A stretch of DNA of 64,000 nt from Brumicola pallidula DSM 14239 = ACAM 615 (GCF_000428905.1 NZ_KE386815.1:124001-188000), one strand, 5' to 3'; counted from the stretch's first letter, positions 1 to 14,122 are shown. The notes: a model not told the origin generated them from the sequence alone. Numbers and translations: made by a program.

Positions 1-2329
1 ATTCAAAGATAACCTCACCGTCATAAGCGGTGTTGTAAATCGTCGCATCCACCTCTATAAAATTGGCCATAACGCTGGTATGGGGAAATCCCCATTGATT
101 ATAATACTTGCTGCTAATCACAACATATTTAGGCTGTACCGCTTGAATAAAGGGGCGTGTTGAGGACGTTTTACTGCCATGATGTGCGGCAACTAACACC
201 GTCGATTTCAATAATGAGGTCCCCTCATATTTGCTGGCGATTGTCTGCTCTGCTTGTTTTTCGATATCACCAGTTAATAACACACTGGCATTTTTACTGG
301 CTATCTTTATTACGCAGGAGTGATTGTTGTCATCGCCTGAAAGGTTTTTATCAGGCCACAGAATAGTTAAACTTAATTCTCCCCAGACAAAACTGTCATT
401 GGCCGAGCAGCCGCTAGCAGGTGCAAGCCATTGAGTGACGTTGTAATGCGAAAAAATAAAAGTGTTACCGCCAGCATGGTCATTATCCATATGACTATTT
501 ATTAAATAATCAATCGTCGGAATGCGCGAGGTAGTATTAGACGCCAGCGCCATATTTTGGGTTTGTGCCAAAAAATACGGCGCAATCACTGTCTTAGCCA
601 AACTACTCCCGTTGATGAAAGATTGTCCAGTGTCATATAGTAAAAACTGATTATTTTGACGCACAAGTACACTTAATCCTTGCCCTATATCAAAAACTCT
701 GACCGACCAACTCGCGCGTTCGCCCACTTTAGCCATGCTTTGGCTTAAAATGGCAACCCCCAGTGCAACCATGATTTTTTTGCGATGCGGCCAACATGGT
801 AAAAATAAGAGTAACATGGTAACAAGCACCATAAACCATGCTGATGAGGGTATGCCTTGAACTTCTATGCTCGCATGTGGCGCAGTATTAAACACTTGCA
901 TGAATAGAATAAGTTGTTCAAAACACCAGTCTAACGATTGAAGAAGCGGTCTAATCAACAAATTAATATTAAATATCATCATGCAGACAAGCAATAAACA
1001 CATAGGCACGAGCAACAAACTAACCACGGGCATAACGATTAAATTTACGAGTGCAGAGACACTTGAAAGCATACCAAAATTAATAGCAACCAGCGGTAGC
1101 ATTATCAAGGATAAAAATAATTGCAGCGCAATGGTTTGTTTTGCTGCCTGCCAGATAGAATGATCACTACGAGGGTAGCGCCACATAAAAAAACAAATCG
1201 CAAAAATAGCACCAAAACTAAACCAAAAACTCATTCCAATGATCGACAGTGGAAAGAGTACAAAAAAACACACGAGTAGATTAATAAAAACAGCAACCGG
1301 CCTCCAATGAAGTTGATAAAACATTAAGTAGGCAACAAATAAAATAGCGATTGTTGATCGTATCACCGGTACCTAAAAACCACTTAAATAGGCATAAAAC
1401 AGACAAAACGGGATACTAGCCACCAGTGCCCAAGGGACTATATTAGGTTGATAATTGCTACTCTTCACTCTTATGGCGAGAAACAGCACGGTCTTTGTAA
1501 GCCGGAAAAACAACAAACTAACTATACCAAGATGTAATCCTGAGATTGCAAATAGATGCGCAGTCCCTGTTGTTTGCAGTAGCTTCCAATCAGTCTTGGT
1601 GAATAAGCTTCTTTCGCCAAATGACAGTGCGAGGATCCATCTTATGTTTTGCAAATTAAGCTTAATTGCATACTTCAGCAAACGATTAGCAAGAGCTTGC
1701 CGCAGTGAGTTGCTAGTTTGTAAAAGTGAATTGCTCGGACTGCTCCTGACGCTGCCGATGCCGACAATATTTTGACTAGCTAACCATTTCTGCCGATTAA
1801 AGCCAAATTCATTGGCTAACGCATGAGGGCGTTTAATACTGACCAGTAACCTGACTTTATTTCCTTGATGCAACACAATGTCCGGCTCAAACCATGAAAG
1901 TCTTATCCTTGGCGAGTGATATAACCTTGTTTTACCTATCTTGTTGAGTTGCAGTATTAAGGTTTTGTATTCAGATAGCTTATTGCTAGATTGAGGGTAT
2001 ACTTGCGTGCTTTTAAGCACATAGGATTGAGTTGCGGCGTTTAGTTGAATATGCAATGACTCAACAGTGGCCTCTATAATTACATTTTGGTTAAAATATC
2101 GATTTGGTAGTTGCCAAGACGAATACCAATGTCCTACACTGCTCGCCCAGACGAAACCAAGTATTGCACCAATAACCCAGGTCTTGACTTGAAAACGAAG
2201 ACGTAATGCGACCACAATAGCGATTAACACACAAGTTGCCACAATCTGAATTGAAGGTAGCACAGGCCAAAAAAGGCTACTTAGGAATACAATAATGAAT
2301 GCAAACATTGCGCGATGTAGCTTACTCAA
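1..2329 (-). pseudogene. comEC: ComEC/Rec2 DNA-uptake channel with in-frame amber stop, partial at window edge
   Basis: Inner-membrane channel that carries single-stranded DNA into the cytoplasm during natural transformation. The N-terminal 318 codons give membrane segments, the ComEC_N domain and the competence-domain core (residues around FAISGLHLG). A TAG at 1373-1375 follows YAYLSGF. The same frame then continues without a visible shift through more membrane segments into a metallo-beta-lactamase-like domain: HMDNDHAGG near 470-500, LLTGDIE near 285 and AAHHGS near 185. The reading runs off the window at base 1. The start is a TTG at 2327-2329 with an AGGGA ribosome site about seven bases upstream; an ATG eight codons in is an alternative. 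Because the downstream half keeps its metal ligands, the stop looks recent, is a sequencing error, or is suppressed. It is divergent from the DUF2062 gene 26 bp away. Confidence 0.85.
1373..1375 (-). other. In-frame amber codon inside comEC
   Basis: On the minus strand the codons read GGT TTT TAG GTA CCG GTG ATA, giving SGF-stop-VPVIRSTI. The conserved ComEC stretch continues directly after the stop in the same frame, so this is a substitution (CAG to TAG is one candidate) and not a frameshift. Confidence 0.85.
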
Positions 2330-2355
2330 CTTGTTTCCCTCACGAGATTAGATAA

Positions 2356-2871
2356 ATGCCAAAGAAATTTATAAGACGCTATTTACCTAGCCATATTACG
2401 ATTAGAGAGAGTAAATATTTACGTATCTTTGGTACCCTTTTGCATGACCCAAATTTATGGCATTTAAACCGACGTTCCGCGAGCGGTGCCTTCGGTATTG
2501 GTCTGTTTTTTGCCTTTTGGCCAATACCATTCCAAATGGTTTTTTCAACTGCCGCCGCCATTATTTTTAGAGTTAATTTGCCACTTTCAATCGCAACCGT
2601 TTGGTTGACCAATCCATTGACAATGCCGCCTATATTCTACGGTGCTTATTTGGTGGGGAGTACTGTACTTGGGACTGAAGTTGACCACTTCGCTTTTGAA
2701 TTGAGTTGGTCGTGGTTACTAGAAAGCCTTACAACAATAGGCCCAGCCTTCATTTTAGGGTGTGGAATATGTTCGGTTTTTTTTGGTCTGCTGGGTTACT
2801 TTAGTTTGGATTGGATTTGGAAAATGTCAGTTATGCGCGCATGGAAGGCGCGTAGGCCACGCAAGAAGTAA
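2356..2871 (+). CDS. DUF2062 domain membrane protein
   Basis: A 171-residue protein of the DUF2062 family. The family signature is visible: a basic N-terminus, then SASGAFGIGLFFAFWPIPFQ (about residues 41-60), then hydrophobic segments with the TNPLTMPPIFYGAYLVG stretch (about 85-101). Two to three membrane helices are predicted by eye, with a basic tail (KARRPRKK). The function of the family is not established. It is often found beside comEC in Alteromonadales, and here it is transcribed divergently from comEC with only 26 bp between the starts, so the two promoters must overlap. It converges on ligA. Confidence 0.8.
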   Translation: MPKKFIRRYLPSHITIRESKYLRIFGTLLHDPNLWHLNRRSASGAFGIGLFFAFWPIPFQMVFSTAAAIIFRVNLPLSIATVWLTNPLTMPPIFYGAYLVGSTVLGTEVDHFAFELSWSWLLESLTTIGPAFILGCGICSVFFGLLGYFSLDWIWKMSVMRAWKARRPRKK

Positions 2872-2902
2872 GCAGTCGCATCATCATTTTTTTATTATGA
2901 GT

Positions 2903-6546
<3,644 letters not shown>

Positions 6547-6567
6547 TTTAAACTACTCTACTTATTA

Positions 6568-9500
6568 TTATTCTGCGATAGCTAAAGCTTCTTCTACATC
6601 AACTGCGACCATTCTCGACACACCTGGTTCCGACATTGTAACACCTGTTAAATGACTCGCCATCTCCATAGCAACTTTGTTGTGCGTAATATAGATAAAT
6701 TGTACAGTTTTTGACATTTCTGAGACTAATTTACAAAAGCGCCCTACATTTGCATCATCTAACGGCGCGTCTACTTCATCGAGTAAACAAAACGGTGCCG
6801 GATTTAATCTAAATATAGCAAACACTAATGATAATGCTGTTAGCGCTTTTTCTCCACCAGAAAGAAGGTGGATTGTACTATTTTTCTTACCCGGCGGTCG
6901 CGCCATAATAGTCACTCCTGTATCGAGCATATCATCTTCTGTTAACGCAAGGTGAGCACTACCACCACCAAACACTTTAGGGAATAATATTTTTAAGTCA
7001 CTATTAATTTGATCAAATGTTGCTTTGAAGCGTGTTCGGGTCTCTTTATCAATTTTTTTAATTGCTGTCCCTAGCGTTTCTAGGGCCTGTGTTAAATCGT
7101 CGTTTTGTTCGTCTAGATAGCGTTTTTTGATCGATTGCGATTCAAACTCTTCAACCGCGGCCAAGTTAACGGCGCCCAAGCGTGTTAACGACGACGTTGT
7201 TTTTTCAAGGTTACGCTGCCATTGCCCCTCTTCAATGTCGTCAGGTAAGCTTTCGAGCACCGGTTTCAACGCTTGTTCCATATCTTGCAATTGCTCTAAG
7301 TATGACTGAGCTCGCACCTTACTACCTTCGGCTTGCAACTTCATGCTGTCGATCTCAGCTTTGATAGTCTCGGCAGCTTGATTGATCCCCGACTGTCCTT
7401 TTTCGGCCTCTAATCGCTTTTTATCAACTAGCGTTAGCGTTAAGTGTATCTCTTGCTGATGAGTTTGCAATAAGGTCTTATTCTCTAACAACACCTGCAA
7501 TCTCGCTTGCTGATCTTCAAAAGGCATAGACAACTCTTGGGTCTCTTCTTGCAGTATAGCTATTTTTTCTTTATTTTCGTTAATCTGTTCTTCACGAGTA
7601 ATCTGTTTATCTTTTAATAAATTGTATTTATTTTTTGTCTGCTGAACTTGCATGGCTAATTCATGAGTTCGTGTAACTAATCGTTCTGCTTGCGTACGAG
7701 CCAATTGCACACGCGCCTGCAATAAATCAGTATGGGTAACTTGCTCGTCAATAAGCGCCTCAATCTGAACCAAATCCATTGCATGTATTTCGACCTCCTC
7801 ATTTAGCATTTCAAGTCTTTCTAATTCATCTTGCGCGTTTATTTTCTGGCGCTCTAATTCTTGATAAAAGCGTTCGTGACGCATGACTTGTTGTGTCATT
7901 TGCTGCTGATGCTGACTTAATTGAGTACTCAATTTAAACGCTTGTTCTGTGTAATCAGCACAAATTAATTTTGCATCATCAATAAGCGCCAACACACCAT
8001 TCAGTGATGCGCTTGCTAATTCGAAGCCTTGTTCGGCCATATCGACGTTTTGTCTTTGCACTTCTATTTGAATTGTTAACGACGCTATTTCTGCGGCGCG
8101 ACTGATACTCGCGTCAACCTGTTTACCAGCGCCGTTAATTAACATATCGCTGAACAACCACAAGCCACATGGCGTAAGCACCGAATGCCCGGGACGGAGG
8201 TGCTTTTGCGAAGTTAATGCCGTTCCAACATCGTCCACTAAGCTGATCAGATTCAGAAACTGAGGCACACACCGGTTATTAATTTTTTCAGCTAAGCTTC
8301 CCGATACTTTTTCCGCTGTCATGTGCTTTTCAAATAGCAAAGCTTGACCTTGTTTGTTGTCAAAAAACCTTGATTCTATCTGCTCGCTAGACAATGTCGG
8401 TATCACTTTTGAACTTGCAATATGTGAAAATACAATTTCGCATAGTCCTTCGTATCCCGGCGTAACCTTTAAAAACGCGGACAATGCGAGTAACCGAGTT
8501 TCGAACTCATATTGCTCGTTAATTGCAGGCCGCAGACTTGCATCGGTCATATTTTTTTTCTGAATATTTTGCAGGGCATCTTTGCTAGCTTGCAAATTAA
8601 TCATCAATCCATTTTGCTTTTCTACTTCTGTTCGCGCTGCACCTTGCTCAAGCACCCATTTTTGCTGACGTTCTTGGGTAAATAACACCTCTTTTTTTGC
8701 TTGCTCTAAACCTTCATTCACTAGCAGCAAATCAGTTTGCAACTCTTCAGATTGTTGTTTTATATCTTCGTCATCAAGTTCGGCCAATTCTTGCTTGAGT
8801 TCTTTAATTCGAGAGTCAGTGCGAAGCTGCATACTCATTGTATTTTGAATTTGGCTATGGCAACTCTGTAATTGTTGCTTGAGGGAATGATATTGAGTTT
8901 CTCCCTCTCTATTTTTTTCATTAAACTGAAGAAGTACTTTTTCCGACTCACGACGGGCAGCCTGAGCATTCTCAAGCGCTTCTTCCGAAACCATTTTATT
9001 CGGTTCTAAATCAACCAGTTCATCTTGCACAATGACTAATTCTTGCGCCGTGTCTGTGAATAGCATTTCGGTTCGTTGAGCTTGAGTTTGCAACTGCTGC
9101 AATTCCAGTTGAATTTGCTGTTTTCGCTTTTTAGAAAACAATTGCGATTGTTCAATTTTGGTTATGTTAGTGCTGACTTTGAAGATTTCTTGCTGGATGT
9201 CGTTTATTTCAATCTTGCAGCTTTCCTGTTCTTCACGATACTGAATAATACTGCTTTCGTCACCGCGTTTTCGAGCAATTATTCTTTCTAACTCAATTTC
9301 TTTTTCTGAAATATTAGCTTCAGCTTGATTAATCAAATTACTTTGTTTTAACCATCGGACAACAGCAAGTTGAGCTTTAAGCTCTCGTTCAGACGCCTTT
9401 AGCTCTTTATATCTTGTCGCTGCCACAGATTGCCGTTGAAGTTTACTTAACTGCTCCCCTAACTCACTACGCACGTCATCTAGGCGTTCTAGATTTTCTT

Positions 9501-10062
9501 TTGTGTGCTTTATTCTATTTTCGGTTTCGCGGCGACGTTCTTTGTATTTCGAAATGCCAGCTGCTTCTTCCACAAACACACGTAATTCTTGAGGCCGGCT
9601 TTCTATGAGCTTAGAAATCATGCCTTGCTCAATAATGGCGTAGCTGCGTGGGCCTAGTCCAGTTCCTAAAAATAAGTCAGTAATGTCTCGCTTGCGGCAT
9701 TTAGTGCCATTAAGTAGATAACTAGAAATAGCTTCTTTAGTCACAGTGCGCTTTACTGACAACTCACTGTAGTTTGCGTATTCGCCACCAATCCGCCCCG
9801 ACGCATTATCAAAGACCAATTCAACGGAGCATTGTGAAACCGCTTTGCGCGCAGTGGAGCCGTTGAAAATCACGTCGGTCATGGCATCTCCACGCAAGTT
9901 TTTAGCAGAACTTTCGCCCAGCACCCAACGCACAGCATCAATAACATTAGATTTTCCACAGCCGTTTGGTCCCACCACTGCTGTCATTTCACCCGGAAAT
10001 GGGATAGTGGTAGGGTCTACGAATGACTTAAATCCTGCTAATTTGATTTTTTTTAAGCGCAT
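6568..10062 (-). CDS. smc: Chromosome segregation protein SMC
   Basis: An ATP-driven chromosome-organising protein that folds into a long antiparallel coiled coil. Its 1164 residues match the family. Walker A is GPNGCGKSNV at about 31-40, coiled-coil arms run from about 170 to 490 and 650 to 1000, and the hinge lies between about 500 and 640. The ABC signature LSGGEKALT is at about 1067-1075 and Walker B FCLLDEVDAP at about 1091-1100. It is first in the smc-zipA-ligA row with 21 bp before zipA. No scpA or scpB is in the window. The upstream 260 bp to cysZ must hold divergent promoters. Confidence 0.97.
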   Translation of the reverse strand: MRLKKIKLAGFKSFVDPTTIPFPGEMTAVVGPNGCGKSNVIDAVRWVLGESSAKNLRGDAMTDVIFNGSTARKAVSQCSVELVFDNASGRIGGEYANYSELSVKRTVTKEAISSYLLNGTKCRKRDITDLFLGTGLGPRSYAIIEQGMISKLIESRPQELRVFVEEAAGISKYKERRRETENRIKHTKENLERLDDVRSELGEQLSKLQRQSVAATRYKELKASERELKAQLAVVRWLKQSNLINQAEANISEKEIELERIIARKRGDESSIIQYREEQESCKIEINDIQQEIFKVSTNITKIEQSQLFSKKRKQQIQLELQQLQTQAQRTEMLFTDTAQELVIVQDELVDLEPNKMVSEEALENAQAARRESEKVLLQFNEKNREGETQYHSLKQQLQSCHSQIQNTMSMQLRTDSRIKELKQELAELDDEDIKQQSEELQTDLLLVNEGLEQAKKEVLFTQERQQKWVLEQGAARTEVEKQNGLMINLQASKDALQNIQKKNMTDASLRPAINEQYEFETRLLALSAFLKVTPGYEGLCEIVFSHIASSKVIPTLSSEQIESRFFDNKQGQALLFEKHMTAEKVSGSLAEKINNRCVPQFLNLISLVDDVGTALTSQKHLRPGHSVLTPCGLWLFSDMLINGAGKQVDASISRAAEIASLTIQIEVQRQNVDMAEQGFELASASLNGVLALIDDAKLICADYTEQAFKLSTQLSQHQQQMTQQVMRHERFYQELERQKINAQDELERLEMLNEEVEIHAMDLVQIEALIDEQVTHTDLLQARVQLARTQAERLVTRTHELAMQVQQTKNKYNLLKDKQITREEQINENKEKIAILQEETQELSMPFEDQQARLQVLLENKTLLQTHQQEIHLTLTLVDKKRLEAEKGQSGINQAAETIKAEIDSMKLQAEGSKVRAQSYLEQLQDMEQALKPVLESLPDDIEEGQWQRNLEKTTSSLTRLGAVNLAAVEEFESQSIKKRYLDEQNDDLTQALETLGTAIKKIDKETRTRFKATFDQINSDLKILFPKVFGGGSAHLALTEDDMLDTGVTIMARPPGKKNSTIHLLSGGEKALTALSLVFAIFRLNPAPFCLLDEVDAPLDDANVGRFCKLVSEMSKTVQFIYITHNKVAMEMASHLTGVTMSEPGVSRMVAVDVEEALAIAE

Positions 10063-10322
10063 GTAATGTAAATAAATGTTTGAAGCAAAAGAAATATTCC
10101 AATTATTACGGTAAGACTACATCTAGTTATTTTTTTAACTCTTGTGTTTATCTATCTATTTGTATTTTGTGTGACAACTACACCCCGTATAACGATAGTT
10201 AAGACTAATGTAAATGTAACAAAAGTAAAACTTGGTAACAATTGCTCATTACATCCCTCTCATTAGCAAGATATACTAGTCATTGCTGATAGCAAGAACT
10301 ACAGAGAAAATAAAGGAAAGAC

Positions 10323-11060
10323 ATGAGTAATAGAAGTGGCGCTAGTTATTTTTTTGAAGGATTTTCATTAATTAAAACAAAGGGGCTTAAGCGCTTCGTT
10401 TTTGTTCCCCTATTCATTAATTTACTCTTATTTTCATTGGCATTTTATTTTCTATGGTCGCAGTTAGAGCTAGCCATAGATTACTTGATCAACTTTATCC
10501 CTGACTTTCTTGGTTGGTTAAAAACAGCACTGAGCTTTCTACTTTGGCCAATTGCGGTTATCACTGTACTACTCATTTTCGGGCTTATTTTTGGTACTTT
10601 AGCTAACTGGATAGCCGCCCCATTTAATGGCTTGTTAAGTGAAAAAGTGGAACGCTACTTAACTGGGCAAGATATGGGCAACGAAGGATTATTAAGTGCA
10701 GTAAGAGATGTACCACGAACATTAGATCGCGAATTTTCTAAAGTCTTACACTTTATTCCTCGTGCCGTAGGTTTCTTAATATTGTTTTTCTTATTACCTG
10801 TTATCGGTCAAATTTTATGGTTTTTATTTACCGCGTGGATGATGGCTATACAGTATTGTGACTATCCTTTTGACAATCATAAAATTGCCTTTAAACAAAT
10901 GCGACAGGACTTAAACCAACACAAAGGTAAATGCTTTAGTTTTGGTATTATGGTGAATATTTTCTCACTCATCCCGCTCGTGAACTTCTTAGTAATGCCT
11001 GTTTCTATTTGTGGTGCAACGTCGCTGTGGGTTGACGAATTTACTGAAAAAACCTTATAA
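10323..11060 (+). CDS. cysZ: Sulfate transporter CysZ
   Basis: Inner-membrane protein that imports sulfate for cysteine synthesis. The 245-residue length fits. It shows the family start (SYFFEGFSLIKTKGLKRFVFVP), four or more hydrophobic segments (about 24-45, 70-95, 145-175 and 205-230) and the conserved NWIAAPFNGLLSEKVE stretch near 100. A GGAAAG ribosome site precedes the ATG. A TATACT -10-like hexamer lies at 10272-10277 without a convincing -35. Its 3' end overlaps the convergent Sel1-repeat gene by six bases. Confidence 0.93.
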   Translation: MSNRSGASYFFEGFSLIKTKGLKRFVFVPLFINLLLFSLAFYFLWSQLELAIDYLINFIPDFLGWLKTALSFLLWPIAVITVLLIFGLIFGTLANWIAAPFNGLLSEKVERYLTGQDMGNEGLLSAVRDVPRTLDREFSKVLHFIPRAVGFLILFFLLPVIGQILWFLFTAWMMAIQYCDYPFDNHKIAFKQMRQDLNQHKGKCFSFGIMVNIFSLIPLVNFLVMPVSICGATSLWVDEFTEKTL

Positions 11061-12686
11061 CGTAGACCAAAACAGGCCGGCTATGTCATCGTTGTTTGCA
11101 AATGCAGAAATAGCTAAATTGTCATTCAGCGCTGAATAATTTGCTTGCCTGAGCAATGCTTGACGCCACAATGTCCGATACACCTTAGGGATATTTGGAA
11201 CGTCGTGGTATTCCAAAAATGTCATTTGCTGAGTTGGTTTAAACGATTCATATTGCGTGTTTTTACATGTTCTGGAGCGCGCAATATGATGCAAAACTGG
11301 ATTATTGCTTTCCAATATTTGTAACTCATTGTGCGCATCTAGTGCTCTTTGCCAATTATTTGATCTTGATAAAGGCACATAGCGGGATTTGATCACTTCT
11401 TCGCTCGTTAACTGTAGGTTTTCATTGTTGTTGTTCTTCTTGATGCTGACCTGCGTCTCTGGTGTGTTAACTTCGCTCTTGACCTCACTTGCAGTCTGAC
11501 TGCTAAGAAACGCTTCAGGCAATGGTGATAGCAATAAATTGGGTGCTATATTTTTGCTGCAATGATAATTAGCTAAATCGTCAGGCAACGCATATTCATC
11601 AACAAAACCCGCAAAATGAGCAAGCTCATGCACAAAAACGGAATACGCATCGGATTGATCCAGAAACATGACACCGTTATTAACATTCGCTTTACCCTGC
11701 TCCGCAAAAACAATCATATGGGTAAAGCTCAATGGTGTTTTTAATTGACTCAAGGGATAAAGGTCACAACCTAATCTAGCCTTATTATCAAAGTTATTAC
11801 TGCACGCCAAACTGTCCTTTTGTAGCCAAATAGGAGGCAAAACGCAGAGTGGTAAGTCGGCTAATCTCTTATCTTTTTCAAATTGCTCTTGAAACGAGGT
11901 AGCTTGAATAAATGAAACCAGTGTTGTGGCAACAAATTGAATTGTTTGAGCGCAATTTGGACCTTGCACCGGGACACTTAATAATGATCGCAGCGGTTCC
12001 ATTTTATGCTGCTTAATCACCCGCAGTGCCGTCTTAGCTGACCCAAAGTCTTGTTGAGCCGCTTTATCGAAATATATTTTGGCTTTTTCTGCTTTACCCT
12101 TTTTCCAGTACAAGTTGGCTAACTTAAATGCACTTGATGCATCAAACTCCGCGGCTTTTTTTAACCATATCAGTGCTTGTGAGTTGTCCTCAGATTCGAA
12201 AATATACTTTGCCATTGATATGATTGCAGGCTCGTAGCCAGCCTCAGCAGATTTCTGCATCCAGCGACGTTTTTCATCTTTTGAAACTTGCAACAATGCA
12301 TACTCAAACTGACTTTGCGTGTGTCCTAACTCAGCAGACGTCTTTAACCATGCCTCTATTTCTACAGGGTTTTGACTGCGCATCGCTGCATAATAAAGAG
12401 CACCACTACTTCCGAGCTTACCCGATAATGCTAACCAATATTGGTCATCTGAATCAATTGCTAACTTAGTTAACGCCGACAAAGCGTCAGTGTTTCCTCG
12501 TTTAACCAATGGATAAAGTAGATATCCGGATTGAGGGTTTTGAAGTTCTAGATGTTGTGGCAATACCCTCTTGGGTGAATGACAATTATCTGCTTGTAGG
12601 AAGAAGCAGATGCCACACACACCAAGTAATATTTTGAGGTATTTAATGGTTAAATTCACTCGTTCACTATCCTGTGTTGCATCCAT
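11055..12686 (-). CDS. Secreted Sel1-repeat protein with HExxH zinc-peptidase motif
   Basis: A 543-residue protein that I cannot assign to a named family over its full length. An N-terminal hydrophobic stretch (about 14-31) suggests a signal peptide or anchor; the true start may be the GTG at about codon 11. Residues about 60-225 hold Sel1/TPR-like repeats (AWLKTSAELGHTQSQFEYA, RWMQKSAEAGYEPAIISMAK, IWLKKAAEFDASSAFKLA). The C-terminal half carries HELAHFAGFVDEY at 353-365, which matches the HExxH...DEY pattern of M64-type zincins. Several cysteines fit a periplasmic location. It lies 59 bp downstream of nlpI, itself a TPR lipoprotein that acts with periplasmic proteases, so a role in envelope proteolysis is possible but is inference. 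Confidence 0.75.
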   Translation of the reverse strand: MDATQDSERVNLTIKYLKILLGVCGICFFLQADNCHSPKRVLPQHLELQNPQSGYLLYPLVKRGNTDALSALTKLAIDSDDQYWLALSGKLGSSGALYYAAMRSQNPVEIEAWLKTSAELGHTQSQFEYALLQVSKDEKRRWMQKSAEAGYEPAIISMAKYIFESEDNSQALIWLKKAAEFDASSAFKLANLYWKKGKAEKAKIYFDKAAQQDFGSAKTALRVIKQHKMEPLRSLLSVPVQGPNCAQTIQFVATTLVSFIQATSFQEQFEKDKRLADLPLCVLPPIWLQKDSLACSNNFDNKARLGCDLYPLSQLKTPLSFTHMIVFAEQGKANVNNGVMFLDQSDAYSVFVHELAHFAGFVDEYALPDDLANYHCSKNIAPNLLLSPLPEAFLSSQTASEVKSEVNTPETQVSIKKNNNNENLQLTSEEVIKSRYVPLSRSNNWQRALDAHNELQILESNNPVLHHIARSRTCKNTQYESFKPTQQMTFLEYHDVPNIPKVYRTLWRQALLRQANYSALNDNLAISAFANNDDIAGLFWSTL

Positions 12687-12745
12687 TAGTGGTCGTTTTG
12701 TATGATTTATTGCGTGATCTTAAGTAAAAAGTTTACGTTATTCAG

Positions 12746-13672
12746 CTATTGAGTAAGCTCACTACTTTTATCGTCTGAATCACTAGTGTCCTCTTTCCTT
12801 TTTTCCCGCAATCTAGCCAACTCAACCCTAGAAAATCGGTATTCAACATATTCAAATACATTGGTACTCAGTGAAAGCTTAAAGTAATTAGCAGCTTTGA
12901 TTTTATTGCCTAGGTCGCTATGATACTTACCTAAATAAAAATAGGCCTCACATAAGCGATCATTTAATTGTTTTTGACTTTTAACGTCGTCAACTAGGTC
13001 AGCAATAACGGCAGTTTCATCAACCTTACCTAAGTAAAAATCGACAATGCTGGTTGCCCAATTTTCATCGTCTAATTCTTTTCTATGGATAGCCAGGTTA
13101 GCTATCGCTCTCTCTCTATCAATATTCTGCTCAACAATAAATGTCCAGAGAACACGATATGGATCATGTTTGTCTTTTTCATAAAAACGATTCAAGTCTG
13201 AAATTGCCAGTTCAGCCCTTCCACCGTAATAAAGAGCGATACCTCTATTGAGGATCGCAAAATCATAGTCAGGATTGATATCTAATGTCGAGTCAAAGGA
13301 TTCATAAGCCATTATAAAATCCATTTGTTGGATGTAATGAATACCAATTGAATTATGTGCCTCTGCCATATCAGGCTTCAATTGCAATGCTTGTATGAAG
13401 TCGTATCTTGCTAAACTAGACAAACCCACGCTGTCATACAGCATACCGCGCTGAAACAGAAGCTCAGCACGCTCTTCATCTTTCAATGGAGCTTGTGTGA
13501 GGATATGGTTGTAGCGCGCAATTGCCATTTGTGAGCGAGTATTGACAGGCTCTGGCTCGGCTAATAGCAAATTACCCATTGGACCGTAAGCGTTATTACT
13601 TTGCGTTGAACAGCCCGATAATAGAAGAAGTAAGCCTATCGTGGCACAAATACCTAAGCGTTGTTTATTCAC
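12746..13672 (-). CDS. nlpI: Lipoprotein NlpI, TPR adaptor
   Basis: Outer-membrane-anchored TPR protein. In E. coli it guides the protease Prc to the peptidoglycan hydrolase MepS and helps organise peptidoglycan synthesis. The signal peptide ends in the lipobox LLSGC (Cys21). TPR units follow (ELLFQRGMLYDSVGLSSLARYDF near 70-95, then AEAHNSIGIHYIQQMDFIMAYESF, then FAILNRGIALYYGGRAELAI). Its 308 residues match the family. It lies downstream of pnp as in enterobacteria, but with a DUF1244 gene between them. Confidence 0.92.
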   Translation of the reverse strand: MNKQRLGICATIGLLLLLSGCSTQSNNAYGPMGNLLLAEPEPVNTRSQMAIARYNHILTQAPLKDEERAELLFQRGMLYDSVGLSSLARYDFIQALQLKPDMAEAHNSIGIHYIQQMDFIMAYESFDSTLDINPDYDFAILNRGIALYYGGRAELAISDLNRFYEKDKHDPYRVLWTFIVEQNIDRERAIANLAIHRKELDDENWATSIVDFYLGKVDETAVIADLVDDVKSQKQLNDRLCEAYFYLGKYHSDLGNKIKAANYFKLSLSTNVFEYVEYRFSRVELARLREKRKEDTSDSDDKSSELTQ

Positions 13673-13767
13673 TTTTACAAGATTCCTTATTTACCAAAGT
13701 GTGATCCTCATCGTCTTCACATCAACTCATTTCATTGATTTATGATGTCATGAAGTATAGCACGCAC

Positions 13768-14073
13768 TTATTTTTGCTGCTTAGCTACTCTTTTAGCATC
13801 GGAGGCCGCCATTTGCTCCTCGGTCGCAGGAAGTTGATGATTCGCTTTCCATTCACTATACGACATTTTATAAATTGCTTCGCGAGCTTCGTCATCTGTT
13901 AACGCAAGGTCACGTTCTTGCGCCGCTGCTAAATACCATTTAGACAAACAGTTTCGACAGAAATCAGCCAACAACATTAAGTCAATATTCTGGACTTGTT
14001 TGTTGTTATCTAAGTGCTCGATAAGCCGTCTAAATGCAGCTGCTTCGACTTCAGTTGTTTGCTTTTCGTTCAT
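13768..14073 (-). CDS. DUF1244 family protein
   Basis: A 101-residue cytoplasmic protein. It is recognised by the family core AAAFRRLIEHLDNN at about 11-24 and by FCRNCLSKWYLAAA at about 48-61, followed by the conserved EAREAIYKMSYSEWK. A basic, Ala-rich tail ends it. The function of the family is unknown. It lies between pnp and nlpI, and the pnp terminator just upstream suggests its own promoter or read-through. Calling the family is safe; naming a role is not. Confidence 0.85.
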   Translation of the reverse strand: MNEKQTTEVEAAAFRRLIEHLDNNKQVQNIDLMLLADFCRNCLSKWYLAAAQERDLALTDDEAREAIYKMSYSEWKANHQLPATEEQMAASDAKRVAKQQK

Positions 14074-14095
14074 TCTATTTTTCCTATATAAATTA

Positions 14096-14122
14096 ACAAA
14101 AAAGGAGCCGAAGCTCCTTTTT
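14096..14122 (-). terminator. Rho-independent terminator after pnp
   Basis: On the minus strand AAAGGAGC-TTCG-GCTCCTTTTTT forms a stem of about eight pairs closed by a TTCG tetraloop and followed by a T-run. It lies about 50 bp past the pnp stop and just before the DUF1244 start. Confidence 0.9.
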
